Counted from the first letter of the stretch, positions 42,797-54,549 are shown. The stretch is 64,000 bases of DNA from Megascapheus bottae (GCA_024803745.1 JANJXV010000013.1:13637501-13701500); one strand, 5' to 3'. The notes: generated by a model from the letters alone, not told the origin. A program made the numbers and translations.

Positions 42797-43041
42797 GCCA
42801 AGTCATGGTGGCTCATGCCTGTAATGCTAGCTACTCAGGAGGCTGAGTTCTGAGGATCATGGTTAAAAAGCCAACCAACCTGAGCACTAAAATGTCTAAG
42901 AGAGACTCTTATCTCCAATTAATCACCAGAAAATGGGAAATGGCGCTATGGTTCCAGGGTAGGGCAGTAACCTTGAGCTGAAGAGCTGAGGGACAGTGCC
43001 CAGGCCCAGAGTTCAAGTCCCATACCCCTCCCCCAAAAAAA
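42797..43041 (+). repeat. B1-Geo SINE, sense, with TSD
   Basis: Head 'catggtggctcatgcctgta', linker, Geo half, 'ccccaaaaaaa' tail. TSD 'gctgttta' at 42789-42796 and 43042-43049. Confidence 0.95.
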
Positions 43042-43214
43042 GCTGTTTAAAGGGAAGTATGAGCATATATAAATGTGTCTTTCATGTAAGACTCTTGGTA
43101 TATTAGCTATCAGGGTTTTTTTTAGAGAGAAGCTGTATTTTAGTTTGGGTTTATTTCCTAGCCTCTAGAAATATCTTTTAATATTATTATATACTGATTA
43201 AAATTCTGAGAAGT

Positions 43215-43418
43215 GGGCCGGGAGTTTGGCCTAGTGGTTAAAGTGCTTGCCTAGCATGCACGAAGACCCAGGTTCGATTCCTTGGTACCACATACATAGA
43301 CAAAAGCCAGAAATGGTGCTGAGGCTCAAGTGGTAGAGTGCTAGCCTTGAAAATGTCCAAGGACAGTGCTCAGGCCCTGAGCTCAAGCCCAGGACCGGCA
43401 AAAAAAAAAAAAAAAAAA
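43215..43418 (+). repeat. IDL-Geo SINE, sense, with TSD
   Basis: Near-consensus dimer, A20 tail. TSD 'aaattctgagaagt' at 43201-43214 and 43419-43432. Confidence 0.97.
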
Positions 43419-43432
43419 AATTCTGAGAAGTA

Positions 43433-44029
43433 TTGGACAGAGAATGCTGAGATCCTGGAGTGAGAAGGATTTTTTGAAGTGTCCTGACTTTAAGTGGGTT
43501 TTGTGCTTGTGGAAAAGTTCTCAGTTCTTAATCCTATAAAGTAGCATGTCTGCTGACTTGGAATTTCATGGCAGCAATCATTCCAGAAATCAGAATACCC
43601 CCTATTTATGGAAATTGTAATTTACATGTATCAGTATAACTGGAGACAAATACGGTATGCCAATAGGAGTTCTTGGTTAAGATTTTCTTCTGAGATAACT
43701 GTGTCACAGTTATTCTAATACTACCTGTTGCCTTTCATTCCTGGTTAATCCTCCCTCATGGATTCTCTTTCACTGATACATCAAGAAGTAATGCAGGTAA
43801 AATAACAGATGTGACAGAGGCCTTTTGGAGAGATATGGTCCTTTGTGAATGAAAGCTTTAGGACCACCTGAGGTTTCCTAGTGTTACAAAAAGAGCACTG
43901 GGTTATGCATCTTCTAACTTTTTATTTATTCAGAAAGTTATTTTGTAACATCTGCAATGTGTCTATTCAAACAATTCAGTGGTCTTTTTCTTGGCGGAGG
44001 TGGGGAGGAGTGGTTAGGGGAAGGAGGTA
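43433..44029. other. Unassigned intronic sequence
   Basis: No repeat or exon recognised. Confidence 0.45.
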
Positions 44030-44135
44030 TTAGGGCTTGAACTCAGGGCCCTGGCACTCCCTCCCTTAGCTCTTTCACTCAAGATTAAGGCTTTACTCCT
44101 TAAGCCATGCCTCCATTTCCATTAGTGGCTTCCTA
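44030..44135 (-). repeat. Geo-type relic, antisense
   Basis: 'attagggcttgaactcaggg' and 'ttaagccatgcctccatttc' fit an antisense Geo half. No B1 or ID half is clear. Confidence 0.6.
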
Positions 44136-44188
44136 TTGCTATTAGGATAAAATGTAAAACCTCAGGATATTAAAAGGTCTTACATGAG

Positions 44189-44425
44189 CCAGGCACCCAT
44201 GACTCACACCTGTAATCCAAGCTACGCAGGATGCTGAGTTCTAAGGATCCTGGTTTGAAGCCAGCCTGGCAGGAAAATGTATGAGACTCATATCTCCAAT
44301 AAACTACTCAAAAAAAAAAAAAGCTAGAAGTGGCACTGTGGCTCAAATGGTAGAGCACTTGCCTTGAGTATAAGATGCTCAAAGACAGTGCACAAGCCTA
44401 GTGTTCGGGCTCCAGGACGTGCCCT
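44189..44425 (+). repeat. B1-Geo SINE, sense
   Basis: Head 'gactcacacctgtaatccaa', linker ending in an A12 run, Geo half with 'gcactgtggctcaaatggta'. Confidence 0.92.
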
Positions 44426-44498
44426 CACCCCCACTCCCAAAACAGCCTTATATGTTCTGCTCTCTGCCTAAATATTGTTCTTCAAAAATTGCAATATA

Positions 44499-44686
44499 AG
44501 GCCTGGAGGTTGGCCTAGTGGTAGAGTGCTTGCCTAGCATGCACAAAGACCAGGGTTCAATTCCTCGGTACCACATGCAATGAAAAAAGCTGGAAGTGGT
44601 GCTAAGGCTCAAGTGGTAGAGCTCTAGCCTTGAGAAAGTCCAAGGACAGTGCTCAGGTCCTGAGCTCAAGCCCAGGACTGGCCAAA
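44499..44686 (+). repeat. IDL-Geo SINE, sense, with TSD
   Basis: Full dimer. TSD 'aaaaattgcaatata' at 44484-44498 and 44687-44701. Confidence 0.97.
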
Positions 44687-44701
44687 AAAAATTGCAATAT
44701 A

Positions 44702-44945
44702 AAATATATACTACAAAGCTTACCACCTTAAAGTATACAATTTTGTGGGGTTTAGTATATTCACAACAAACCCTACACCCCTTCAGAAGTGAAACTGGGT
44801 CTCTCTACCTCCCAACTTCTAGAAACTACTAATCTGTTGTCTCTAGATTTTCCTCAGGGAAATACCATGGAAATGGAATCACATAATAGGAGACTATGTG
44901 TGTCTGGCTTCTGTCACTTAGTACAGTATTTTCAAGATTCATCTT
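44702..44945 (-). mobile_element. Ancient LINE-1 3' UTR, antisense
   Basis: 'accaccttaaagtatacaat', 'ctcccaacttctagaaacta' and 'ctggcttctgtcacttagta' are antisense L1M landmarks. Confidence 0.72.
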
Positions 44946-44949
44946 TGGT

Positions 44950-45136
44950 GTAGCCTGTATCAGGAGCTCTGGACCTGGGCACTGTCCTTGGGCTCCTTTT
45001 GCTCAAGGCTAGCACTCTACCACTTGAGACACAGCACCACTTCCAGTCTTCTCTGTTTATGTGATACTGAGGAATTGAACCCAAGGCTTCATGCATGTTA
45101 GGAAAGCACTCCGCCGCTGGCCACATTCCCAGCCCC
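44950..45136 (-). repeat. IDL-Geo SINE, antisense
   Basis: Antisense dimer with a shortened Geo start ('caggagctctggacctgggc') and end 'cattcccagccc'. Confidence 0.9.
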
Positions 45137-46183
45137 TTACATCTTAACTCCTAATCAGGGTTCATATCTTGATTCTAGTCTATTTTGTTAGAGGAAGTCA
45201 TATCATACTTTTCTATTATGTATTCTCCTTACACCATTTATTTTCCTTCATAATATTCCAAACATTCATAATATACCAAACATTAAAGAAGAAATTTGCA
45301 ACATTGAAGATGGAAACCATGACAGTGCTGAGTCCTCCAAAGTGTGGTACTTTCCTATTCCAAGCGTCTTCATCTCACAATGCAACCAACAAAGTGCTTT
45401 AGTTGAAAGGTAAGAAAGAGGGATACGTCAGAGGCACCTTCCTCCCTGAGCATAGTTTACTCTCTGCTTTCACCCTGAAATTTCTGATTAGTTTTTCTAT
45501 CTTGGGAATTCTTCCTGTCAAAGGTTTTCTTTAGTAGTATCCTTATTAACCAAGTTTATTTGAAATCCCAGTGTTCTTCACTATTCTCTCCCATACTGTT
45601 CCCTTCCCCACACCCACCCCCAGTATAAACAAGGAAGAGAGAATTTTCTGGTGCCCTACAGAATGGAAACTATTTTGCTGGAAATTTTTTTAACTTTAAA
45701 GGAAGGGTACATAAAGGAAGGGTGTATAAGTAACCAAAACAACAAAAATGGGTTTGCTCTAAAAATACTGAAAGGTAATATTAGATTTGTGTTTTCTTCT
45801 GACAGACCTTACATACCTTTATGGGATTAAAATAGAGGTAGGTTACTTCATCTGAGTAACCAAGCAGGACTGACATAAATTACAGTGTACAGGGAGTTTC
45901 CAGTTCACTCTCTGCTGCTCTTCCTCCCTACCTTTGTCCTCATTTAGTAAAACAAATACAGATACACCAGAAGCTTTGGGGATTTTTTGGTTCTTGCCCC
46001 ATATAAAAACACTGTAGAGTATATCTGTTGAGAATGCCAACAACATGTGGGAATCTCAAAGTTATCTTTCAAGTGAGAGGAGCATACATAAAAATTAGCA
46101 TTTTCCTTCAACCTTACAGGAATGAAAACTTTATCTGCTATTCTGAATTCTTGTTGCAGTTAGACATTAAAATCTTAAAGAGA
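45137..46183. other. Unassigned intronic sequence
   Basis: About 1 kb without SINEs. The tandem pair 'aaaggaagggtacat' / 'aaaggaagggtgtat' is at 45699-45728. No exon found. Confidence 0.45.
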
Positions 46184-46316
46184 AAGCTGGACACTGGTAG
46201 CTTGCACCTGTAATCCTAGCTACTCAGGAGACTCAGATCTGAGTATTGTGATTTGAAGCCAGCACAGGCAGGAAAATTATAAAATTGGAGACTCTTATCT
46301 CCAGTTAACACACACA
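46184..46316 (+). repeat. B1-Geo SINE, sense, truncated
   Basis: Head and linker only ('cttatctccagttaacacac'). Confidence 0.88.
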
Positions 46317-46384
46317 CTTTCTCAAATTTTACAAATATGTGATAATAATAATAATAGCTGAAATTTACAGCTAGTAAAGGGGAC

Positions 46385-46455
46385 AAGAGTTGAGAAACCC
46401 TGCTCTAGAGCCACATGATTTGAATCTCTGACCTGCCTTCCTGTTATTACAGGCA
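46385..46455 (+). repeat. MIR fragment, sense
   Basis: 'ctgctctagagccacatgat' and 'ttgaatctctgacctgcctt' match the MIR core. Confidence 0.6.
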
Positions 46456-47424
46456 ACAATTATTGTATGTATAGCCAGCATTAGTTGGCTTTTCAGTTTT
46501 CACTGCAGTTCCTTGCTATGGTATGTTGTCTCTTAGCAGATGCCCCGTGATTTTAGTCTTTTACTACAGCAACATCCTGCTGCAAGATATAAATTCTGTA
46601 TCAAAGGTAGTTAAGAACAGATGAGTAAGTTCTGCCTTGCAAAGTTTTATTCAGAGATACAGGTAACAGAGTGGTTCACCACTTTGACTCATTGTTGACC
46701 TGACGAAAGCTGAGACCACGACTTGCTTGGATTCAGTCACTGAGTAGCAGAGATATTGTGGAGCAAATAGACCTATTCTCCTAAGATCTAGTTCAGAAAG
46801 TATAATATATTACTCTGCTCACATAATAAGAGAGAACTTAGTTATACAGTCATATCTAACAGTAGCAGGGGAGGCTAGAATGTATATAGTCCTATTGTGT
46901 ACCCAGAAAGAAAGCAGGAGTAGATTTTGGCAGTCAACAGTTTCTGTCCCACAGTTCCTCTAAATATGTTAAGCCACATGATAACATGAAAGTTAAAGTG
47001 TTCCTGTAAATCGGTAACAAAAATAAAAACATCCTAAAGGAAACATACCCACAGCCTCAGTTTTACTGTAGAATGGAATATATGTAACGGAAGAACTTTA
47101 AGTATTTGATAAGACTGTATCATTGAGTTTGTTTCATCATAATGACTATTAACTCCATATCCCTTATAGGACCCTACATATTTCTGCAAATAGTTCATCT
47201 CATTGTCTTGAACCCATGTCTCATATGGAATATTGGGAAATGGAGTTGTGATGCAAGGAGAGTAGCCCTAGGGAGATGTGTGATCATGGTCTGCATAGGA
47301 ATTGTTCCCAAGAAGAGGAACTGCTACCACTACCTTGCTTGCAGGCCATCACTTTTGTTAGATATCTTTCTGAAGAGTGCCCTTGTGAGTGTGAATGATT
47401 AACCTGAGACATTATGCTTGACAC
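46456..47424. other. Unassigned intronic sequence
   Basis: About 1 kb with no SINE or L1. No exon border pair with a recognisable product. Confidence 0.45.
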
Positions 47425-47560
47425 TTTAAAATTCAATTTATTGCTCTATAAAATGAAAGTATTACATACCTTACAAGACTTTTTGTGAAAATTTGAGATA
47501 TCATACAGAACATCTTGCATAAAATATTCTGTAAATGGCAACTGTGACTTTGATCATAAC
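47425..47560 (+). repeat. MIR-like relic, sense
   Basis: 'tgctctataaaatgaaagta', 'ccttacaagactttttgtga' and 'cttgcataaaatattctgta' follow the 3' half of MIR. Confidence 0.55.
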
Positions 47561-47654
47561 GTATTTTTATGTAAAGTACACTAGATGTTTTTATAATGCC
47601 TTTTTCTACTTATAGTAGAAGTTATTGTCAACTGTTTTGAACACTTATTTGTTT

Positions 47655-47878
47655 AGTTTTGATGCTGGAATCGGGTCCTTGCACTCTTGGTTGGCACTCA
47701 TTTTTACAGCTGGCACTCTACCATTTGAACTGTGCCTCCAGTTAATCATTTTACTGGTTAATTGAAGATGGATCTCCTGCACTTTTCTGTCTGGGCTGAT
47801 TTTGTGCTCCATTCCTCTATGTCTCAGCCTCCTGCATAGCTAGGATCACAGGCATGAGCTACTGGTGCATGATGGTGA
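47655..47878 (-). repeat. B1-Geo SINE, antisense, old
   Basis: Geo half ('gctggcactctaccatttga'), linker 'ttactggttaattgaagatg' and head 'cataggctaggatcaca'-like text at 47833-47855. Confidence 0.85.
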
Positions 47879-48109
47879 ACATTATGGTTTTTCTATTGAT
47901 TTAATTTTTTGCCATGGAATAGAAACTAAAGATGGCAGTACCATAATGAACAAAGATTAAAGCCTAAATATTTATTAACCCATTATCTTCATATTACTTG
48001 ATTTAGCATTCTGCTATATTTATATGCCTTAAAACAAATATCTCAATTATAGTTGTGCTACTTGAAACTTCTTGGAGCTAATGAACTAAGAAAATAGTGA
48101 AATGTAGTA

Positions 48110-48290
48110 TTTAGCTATCTTGTCATGTCATTCATAAATGTTTACTGAATAAGTACCCATTATTATTTTCTCTTTTTGTTCACTGATCACAGGCACCATT
48201 CTCAGTGCCTGAGATCAGTAAACAGAAAGACAACATTCTTTCTCTCTGGGGTTTACATCTAGTGAAGACAGAAAAAAGAATAGTAAGTAG
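48110..48290 (+). mobile_element. Old LINE-type relic
   Basis: 'tcataaatgtttactgaata' and 'gtttacatctagtgaagaca' resemble the frequent mammalian relic that continues '...tggggatacag...catggagcttacattctagtg'. Subfamily not assigned. Confidence 0.5.
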
Positions 48291-48584
48291 TTACGTTTAC
48301 AATGATATTTAGAATTTTTTATGTCCTTTTAATTTATATTTATGTTTTCCCCTAAATGAAAATATTATTTACATATCTTCTTGTGCTATCTTTTGGAATA
48401 TTCAAAGTAATTATAATATCAACTTTACTATTGACCATTGACAGTACTATTGACAGTAAAACCATGAAATAATATTTAGGTTTCCTTGACTCTTTGAGTC
48501 TTTAGAATGTATCCCACCAAGAAAATAGTTATGTTGTAGACAACTTAGGACATTGCTTTTTATTTCTTTTTATTTTTTTTAATA

Positions 48585-48645
48585 ATTAGATTTTTCTTTT
48601 ATTTTGTCAGATGTGCTTAAATCAGGGCCTGGGCTCTGTCCTGAG
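48585..48645 (-). repeat. Geo fragment, antisense
   Basis: 'ttttgtcagatgtgcttaaa' and 'tcagggcctgggctctgtcc' match the 3' end of Geo only. Confidence 0.6.
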
Positions 48646-49338
48646 CTTTTTTTTATTTTTTTTATTTTTTGAACATCAAAAACATTTTAAACATATATTT
48701 TCTTAAAAGTTAAATTCACTAATTTAATTCAGTCACTAACCCCTTCACATCCTTCTTATCCACTCACTAATCTATTATCTTCATTTCCTCCCTTTTCATT
48801 AACACTGTTAATAACTGACTCAAGGTAATGTGAATTTCACCTCTGCCACCTTCCCACAAGCAAAGGGTAGAAACATAATTGCTTAATGATGTTAGAGAAC
48901 AAGAAGAAATGAGGGAAATTTTTTAAGGCTTCCAAATTAGACATGAACTATATTCATTCAGTACAGAATTGCAAGTCTGTATCCAAGATTTAAGCCTTCC
49001 TGGTCTTTTATGCTCTCGCATCACATAACCTTCCATATTGCGGATGTCTTAATTTAGTCTCCCACTAATCCTTCCCTATCACACCTTCCTATCAGGTGTG
49101 TTAGACCAATCAATATTCTAGTAAACAAATCTCCTACTTCTTCAACACAAAAATATAGAGAAAATATTTTAACATTATAGGAAAAGAAAGAATAATGTAA
49201 TGAGTTTATATATCTATTATTTAGAGTTAGCATATAAAACCTTTTTAAATAAGATACATTTTTACTTATAATCTGCCTTATTGAATTGAAATTCCTTTGT
49301 ACAACTAATTAAAACAGGGTTTAAAAAATAATACGAAA
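48646..49338. other. Unassigned intronic sequence
   Basis: AT-rich. No gene or clear repeat family. Confidence 0.45.
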
Positions 49339-49521
49339 GGACTGGGAGCGTGGCCTAGTGGTAGAGTACTTGTCTAGCATGCATGAAGCTGTGGGTTTCA
49401 TTTCCCTGGTACCGCATATAGAAAAAGGCAGAAGTGGTGCTGTGACTCAAGTGATAGAGCACTAGCCTTGAGAAAGCCCAAGGACTGTGCTCAGGCCTGA
49501 GTTCAAGCTCTAGAAAAAAAA
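49339..49521 (+). repeat. IDL-Geo SINE, sense
   Basis: Dimer from 'aggactgggagcgtggccta' to 'gagttcaagctctag' and an A9 tail. Confidence 0.93.
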
Positions 49522-49524
49522 ATG

Positions 49525-49806
49525 TTATTTCTTTTATCTTGTTTTGTCCTTTGGTTAATCTCATATTGTTACTGTGTCTGACTTTGTTATCTGGTATATT
49601 GTATATACATTTATTTATTTGAAATAGGAAAGGGAAGGGGGGAAAACAGGATGATTGGGGGGGGTGAGGGAGGGAAATGGGGACAAAAACATGAGAAGGG
49701 GTATCAATGTGTGAGAGAAGTAATGCACCTACTACCTGGCAAATGTAGCTATAACCCCTCTATACATTACCCCAACAATAAATGAAATAATAATAAAAAT
49801 ACAAAA
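49525..49806 (+). mobile_element. LINE-1 3' UTR, sense
   Basis: 'tttgttatctggtatattgt', a G-rich run (49630-49680), 'aaaacatgagaaggggtatc' and an end with 'caataaatgaaataataat'. It is colinear with the inverse of 52220-52440 but has a different terminal ~40 bp. Confidence 0.82.
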
Positions 49807-50115
49807 GTAAGCCAACTCTTTATTTTCTTTTTTTTCCTATTTTTTTAGAGATTCCATTTTTCCACCTTTTGTTCCAGTACTATTTATTGACTAGTCAAAT
49901 TTGATCTGGCCTGTTAGAAATAATACATATATACTCAGATCTCTTTTCTGTTATTTTTACCCATTAGTCTATTGTTATCCTTTTGCTTATATCACACCAT
50001 CCTTCAAATATTATGGTTCAGAGTAATAATCCTTCATTCTTTAGACCAGCTTGTTAATCTTGTGTATATTTTGGTTGAGATTGTATTGAATTTATAAATT
50101 TCTTTAATGATGTAT
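49807..50115 (-). mobile_element. Ancient LINE-1 fragment, antisense
   Basis: 'gttccagtactatttattga' and 'ttggttgagattgtattgaa' are antisense ORF2/3' markers of old L1. Confidence 0.68.
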
Positions 50116-50125
50116 TCAACACTTA

Positions 50126-50375
50126 CCTTTTTTGTGTGTGTTTGGATCATGGGGCTTAAACTCAGCTCGAGGGAGATCGCGAGTGCTGTCCCTGAGCTCT
50201 GAGCTCAAGGCTACCTCCCTACCTTTGAGCCAAGCCCTATTTCCTGTTGCTTTTCTAGAGGTTATTGGAGATAAGAATCTCAGGTCCTTTTGTGACTGGG
50301 CTAGCTTTCAACCTTATCCTCAGATCTCAGCCTCCTGAGTCGCTAGGATTACAGGCGTGAGCCACCACCTGGCTA
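50126..50375 (-). repeat. B1-Geo SINE, antisense
   Basis: Antisense Geo with a CpG-rich insert ('ctcgagggagatcgcgagtg'), linker, and intact B1 head ending 'gtgagccaccacctggct'. Confidence 0.93.
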
Positions 50376-50559
50376 ATATCCTATTTTAAAACAAAACAAA
50401 AACCTTTCATTTAAATCCTTTAGTGTTGAAATTACTTTCCTGTGATGTCAAATACTTGCTTTTCTATTTTATTTTTTGTTACTATTTTGTACATCTTTGT
50501 TATCATTTAGCATATTTGTTATGGTTGCTCATAAACACTTCTGATGTTATTATATTATT

Positions 50560-50935
50560 ATTTCTTTTTAAAACAGCTTCCTTAATTTTTATAACACAGA
50601 CTTCACCCATGATGAATATAAAATCCAATGGTTTTCAGAAAATGTATATTTATACAACCATCACTACAATTCAGTTTTGTGTTTTTACCACCCTTGAATT
50701 GTTTCTTCATTTCCTTGTGCAGCCAGTCCCTACTCTTACCTTCAGCCCCAAGCTACCACCAGTCTTTATTCTATAACAGTAGACATTTTGTATGTATAAC
50801 TTATTTATATCTGATACTTGTTGTTCTATTGTGTACATGTATCACATTTTCTTTTCTGATATTGATGGACACCTATGCTGATTCCATATTTTAAATATTT
50901 TAATGAGTAGCTAGAATTAGAAATATGAGCCACTG
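50560..50935 (-). mobile_element. Ancient LINE-1 3' UTR, antisense
   Basis: 'tacaaccatcactacaattc', 'ccagtccctactcttacctt' and 'gttgttctattgtgtacatg' are in antisense L1M order. Confidence 0.68.
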
Positions 50936-51117
50936 ATATCACAAGTTTTCTTTGCCTCTACCTCCCCCTTTTATTCTGCTTTTGCAAATCTGTAGTGAAG
51001 ACTCATGAAAATCTTTAGATATCTTTTAGAAATTATTCTGTGGCCAAAACAGTTAATATTTTATAGATATACCAGTTGCCTCCAGAAAGATTCTAAGTTT
51101 ATTCTACTAAAAACAGT

Positions 51118-51280
51118 ATAAGGTCTGCATAGCATAACTTTGTAATCCTAGCAGTCTGGAGGCTGAGGCAGGAGTATTTTATGTTTAAGGCCAGGCTAGG
51201 CTCCATAGCAAGTTACAGGCTAACATGGGCTATGTAATAGTTGGTTTCGAGAGACAAGACCCTGTATCAAAAGGCAAACA
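51118..51280 (+). repeat. Old B1 SINE, sense, no Geo half
   Basis: 'tctggaggctgaggcaggag', 'aaggccaggctaggctccat' and 'caagaccctgtatcaaaagg'. The closest copy here to a canonical B1/7SL monomer. Confidence 0.85.
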
Positions 51281-51540
51281 GAACCCTTCCCAAGTTTTCC
51301 CTATGATTATAATTAGATGTTTGGGGGGGGTGTATATGTGTATATATATATGTTTATGTGAGCAATAATTTAAATAGGTTGAGGACTGCTTGATGTTTTT
51401 ATGTAGTTTCTAAAGGTTTACTTACTAATAAGTTAATATGTTAATTTTGTGTGATATAAACAATTTTTCTGATGAAAAATGAGTAGAAGTAAAGGACGGG
51501 TCATTGAAAAAACAAGATAGTTAATGGTAAAAGCAGTAAT
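51281..51540. other. Unassigned intronic sequence
   Basis: Contains G8 followed by TG/TA repeats at 51321-51356. Nothing else recognised. Confidence 0.4.
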
Positions 51541-51760
51541 GATAAATTAGTAGAATTAGGATCTATATTTTATACTAAGCAAACTGACGTTCAAGGTAAT
51601 TTACTAAGTCCTTCCATCCTCTGAGCTACTAATTTAGACATGGAAGATACAGTGTCTATTAGCAAACATATTTATTTCAGGCCCTTCCTTAAATCACAGC
51701 TTAATAAATATGTACTGAATACCTTCTTTATGTCATTTGCTGGGTATACAAAAATGAATG
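51541..51760. repeat. Old MIR/LINE-like relics
   Basis: 'actaagcaaactgacgttca' looks like antisense MIR. 'aataaatatgtactgaatac' to 'ttgctgggtatac' resembles the '...ttattgagcacctactatgtgcc' relic. Confidence 0.45.
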
Positions 51761-52107
51761 TGACCCATCTCTTCCTTCTTTTGAAATAAAATAAAAATAT
51801 TAAAGCAGCTTTAATTACTATTTATTACTTACCACACATTGGTACCCCATTACATATATTTACATATATTACTTCCTTTAATGTTAAAATCATACTCGAT
51901 AAGCACAATCATACTCGATAAACACACTTTGTAAGTAAGTGTTTTCCATCAAACCTGTTCACATCAACTAAAATTCTAAAGGCCTTTTGGGATTAAAACT
52001 GGTGCTTATTATAGGTATCATAAGCATACAAACAAATCTCCATTCAAATACCACTGTGAGACTTTAGCTTTTAGAATTTTAATAGATGTTGAAAGACTAG
52101 GCTACCA
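51761..52107. other. Unassigned intronic sequence
   Basis: A small tandem pair, 'aatcatactcgataa' / 'aatcatactcgataa', at 51889-51922. No gene. Confidence 0.45.
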
Positions 52108-53273
52108 AGTTAATGGCTCACACCTACAATCCTAGCTACTCAGGAAGCTGAAATCTGAGGTTAGAGGCTTGAAGCCAGCCTTATACATTAAACTCTTCTT
52201 TAAATTTTTTTCATATATTTTTATTGTAATTAATAAAAGTGTTACATTACATTCACCAGATAGAAGGTGCGTTACTTCACATACATTGATACCCTTTCTC
52301 ATGTCTTGGTCCCCATTTCCCTCCCCCCACTCCCCCATCTTGTTTTCCTCCCCTTTCCTATCCTATTTCAAATAACCAAATGCACATATATATAATATAT
52401 CAGATAACCAGGTGAAATACTGTAACAATATGAGATAACAAAGGGGCAGCAAAAGAGATAAGAGATAATAGCATAGTACATTAAGGACAACAATCACTCA
52501 TTATATGGTTTTTGTTTCTTGGAGGTCCTTTCATTTAGCGTCATCCTGTATGGCCTTATGTATCTAGGTTTTGCTCTATTGTAAATCTATGCTAGGAGAG
52601 CCCAAGGTTTCTATTGATTATGACAAATGAGGGAAACCATTTAGCCTATATTCCTTTGAGTCTGGCTTACTTTACTTAATATGATGTTTTCTAAGTCTTT
52701 CCATTTTCTTACAAATGGGGCGATGTCTTTCTTTCTGACAGCAGCATAGAATTTCATTGTGTACAAATACCACATCTTGTTGATCCATTCATCAACTGAG
52801 GGACATCTAGGTTGGTTCCATATCTTTTTTATGGTAAATAGTGCTGCAATGAACATTGTTGTGCTAGTGGATTTAGTATGTCCTTGTTTCTGGACGATTG
52901 GGTAAATGTCAAGTAGTGGAATTGCTGGGTCATAGGGGAGCTCTATGTTTAGTCTTGAGGAACTGCCATACTGCTTTCCATAGTGGTTGAACGAGTTTGC
53001 ATTCCCACCAACAGTGTAGTAGTGATCCCTCCTGGCCACATCCCCGCCAGCATCTGTTGTTATTAGATTTCTTGATCCTGGCCATTCTAACTGGAGTGAG
53101 GTGGAATCTTAGAGTTGTTTTGATTTGCATGTCTTTTATGGCTTGTACATTAATCTCTTATCCCCAATTAATGATCATAAAGCCAAAAATGGAGTTGCAG
53201 CTCAAGAGGTAGAATACCTGCCTTGGACAAAAAAAGCTCAGGGACAGCACCAAGGCTTTGAGTTCAAGCTTCA

Positions 53274-53277
<4 letters not shown>
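52108..53277 (+). repeat. B1-Geo SINE split by an L1
   Basis: The B1 head lies at 52108-52197 ('gctcacacctacaatcctag') and the linker and Geo half at 53146-53277 ('ttatccccaattaatgatca', 'gttgcagctcaagaggtaga'). Joining the halves across the L1 restores the normal order of the family. Confidence 0.92.
52198..53145 (-). mobile_element. Young LINE-1, 5'-truncated, antisense, TSD visible
   Basis: On the minus strand, positions 53145-52641 encode the C-terminal end of the L1 ORF2 protein ([19 protein letters not shown], then ELPYDPAIPLLDIYP and PSVDEWINKMWYLYTMKFYA). One frameshift lies near 52955, between the two parts, so the frame is broken. The 3' UTR and AATAAAAATA tail follow down to 52198. 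TSD 'tacattaaactctt' (52184-52197) / 'tacattaatctctt' (53146-53159). It is too truncated to move by itself. Confidence 0.95.
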
Positions 53278-53327
<50 letters not shown>

Positions 53328-53355
53328 GCACACACACACACAGGCACACACACGC
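53275..53355. repeat. (CA)n microsatellite
   Basis: About 80 bp of CA with GAGGCA interruptions, at the 3' tail of the split SINE. Confidence 0.95.
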
Positions 53356-53697
53356 ACAGAGGTAAGGCTGATGCCAAAGCTATTTTCTTCTACTTAAGAC
53401 AAAACTTGCTCTTACTGCTTGTATGAAATTAGAGCTGAGTCATCTGTATTAAGCCATAAATGCCTTTTCAATTTGAATTTCCTTGCACTTTCTAAACAGG
53501 CTGTTGGACTGTCCTACCAGACACTAGGGCTCTTGCCAGATAAGACTGTATAAACAGTCCACAGATGTTTTCAAAGAAGCTCCCTGGAACTTTACTACTT
53601 GCTTACAGAAAGAGCCACCAACCAGCTTCATAGGTTACCTAAAAGCTACAAAAATTTCCCTGAAAGATCAAAATCTAGCAGAGAATTGTTAATGTTT
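53356..53697. other. Unassigned intronic sequence
   Basis: No repeat or exon recognised. Confidence 0.45.
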
Positions 53698-53894
53698 TTG
53701 CTAGCTATACCAGTCCCGAGCCTTGAACTCAGGACCTGAGCACTGTTCTTGGGCTTTCTCAGGGCTAGAGCTCTATCACTTGAGCCAGAGCACCACTTCC
53801 AGCTTTTTTTCTCTGCATATGGTACTGAGGAATCAAACCTGGGTCTTCATGCATGCTAGGCAAGCACTCTACCACTAGGCCAAACTCCTGGCCT
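53698..53894 (-). repeat. IDL-Geo SINE, antisense
   Basis: Dimer from 'accagtcccgagccttgaac' to 'ccaaactcctggcc'. Confidence 0.92.
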
Positions 53895-53897
53895 CTA

Positions 53898-54020
53898 TTT
53901 AGCTTTTTGTTGGTTAACTGGAGATGGAGTCTCTGCCTAGGCTGCTTCTAATCATATTTCTCTAGGTTTTATCCTTCTGAATAGATAGGATTATGAGGAT
54001 GAGCTGCAGACATTCAGGTA
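53898..54020 (-). repeat. B1-Geo head and linker relic, antisense
   Basis: 'ttgttggttaactggagatg' and 'tgaatagataggattatgag' are the linker and B1 head. The Geo half is missing, perhaps replaced by the adjacent IDL-Geo. Confidence 0.75.
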
Positions 54021-54549
54021 GCCTTTCGATTTTTACATGTGAATAACCTGTTACTCGAAAGAAAAGTGAGTTCTGATTGTAGGTAGCTTCAGCTTTGGAA
54101 TAGGGAGATAAAAACTTAATTTTGTTTTATAATTTCAGGTCTTTTTTAGAAAGCTATTTGAGACACAATCTAGGTTAGCCACAAATCTTACTAATGGGAA
54201 AATATTTAGTTGTAATTTTTTAGGGAGGAGTTGCTGCTGAGAAATAGATCCTGTTTTTTAACCTTCCTTCCTTTTTAAATGTCCTTGGCTAATGTTTTTG
54301 CTGTGTTTCAAATACTGCTTAGAACAGCAGAAGTTTTTGCTGGAATAGACTTCAGAATAGGCATGTCAGTGTTTACAGTAAAGAGAGCCAAATTCCTTTT
54401 ATCATAGACCCTGTACTTGAAAGATTTGATATTCTGAATAACTATCAAAAAAAGTACAACTTAGCTATTGTGTTAAACATTTAAAATATCCTCCATTACC
54501 TGTTTAGTAGCTCAGAAACAATTTTATGAAATAAAAAGGCAAAAAACAT
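54021..54549. other. Unassigned intronic sequence
   Basis: No repeat or exon recognised. Confidence 0.45.

Noticed and set aside
44448..44726. Recurrent predicted peptides with 'GLSSGPEHCPWTFSRLELYHLS' character
   Set aside because: The same peptide appears wherever the antisense IDL-Geo SINE is read in one frame. It is a repeat translation, not a protein family.
50423..50894. Two overlapping hydrophobic open frames of 117 and 88 codons
   Set aside because: They read antisense AT/pyrimidine-rich L1M 3' UTR. The hydrophobicity reflects T-rich codons.
52641..53130. Protein similarity to reverse-transcriptase ORF2 C-terminus
   Set aside because: Real similarity, but it belongs to a 5'-truncated, frameshifted L1 and not to a host gene, so it is annotated as a mobile element.
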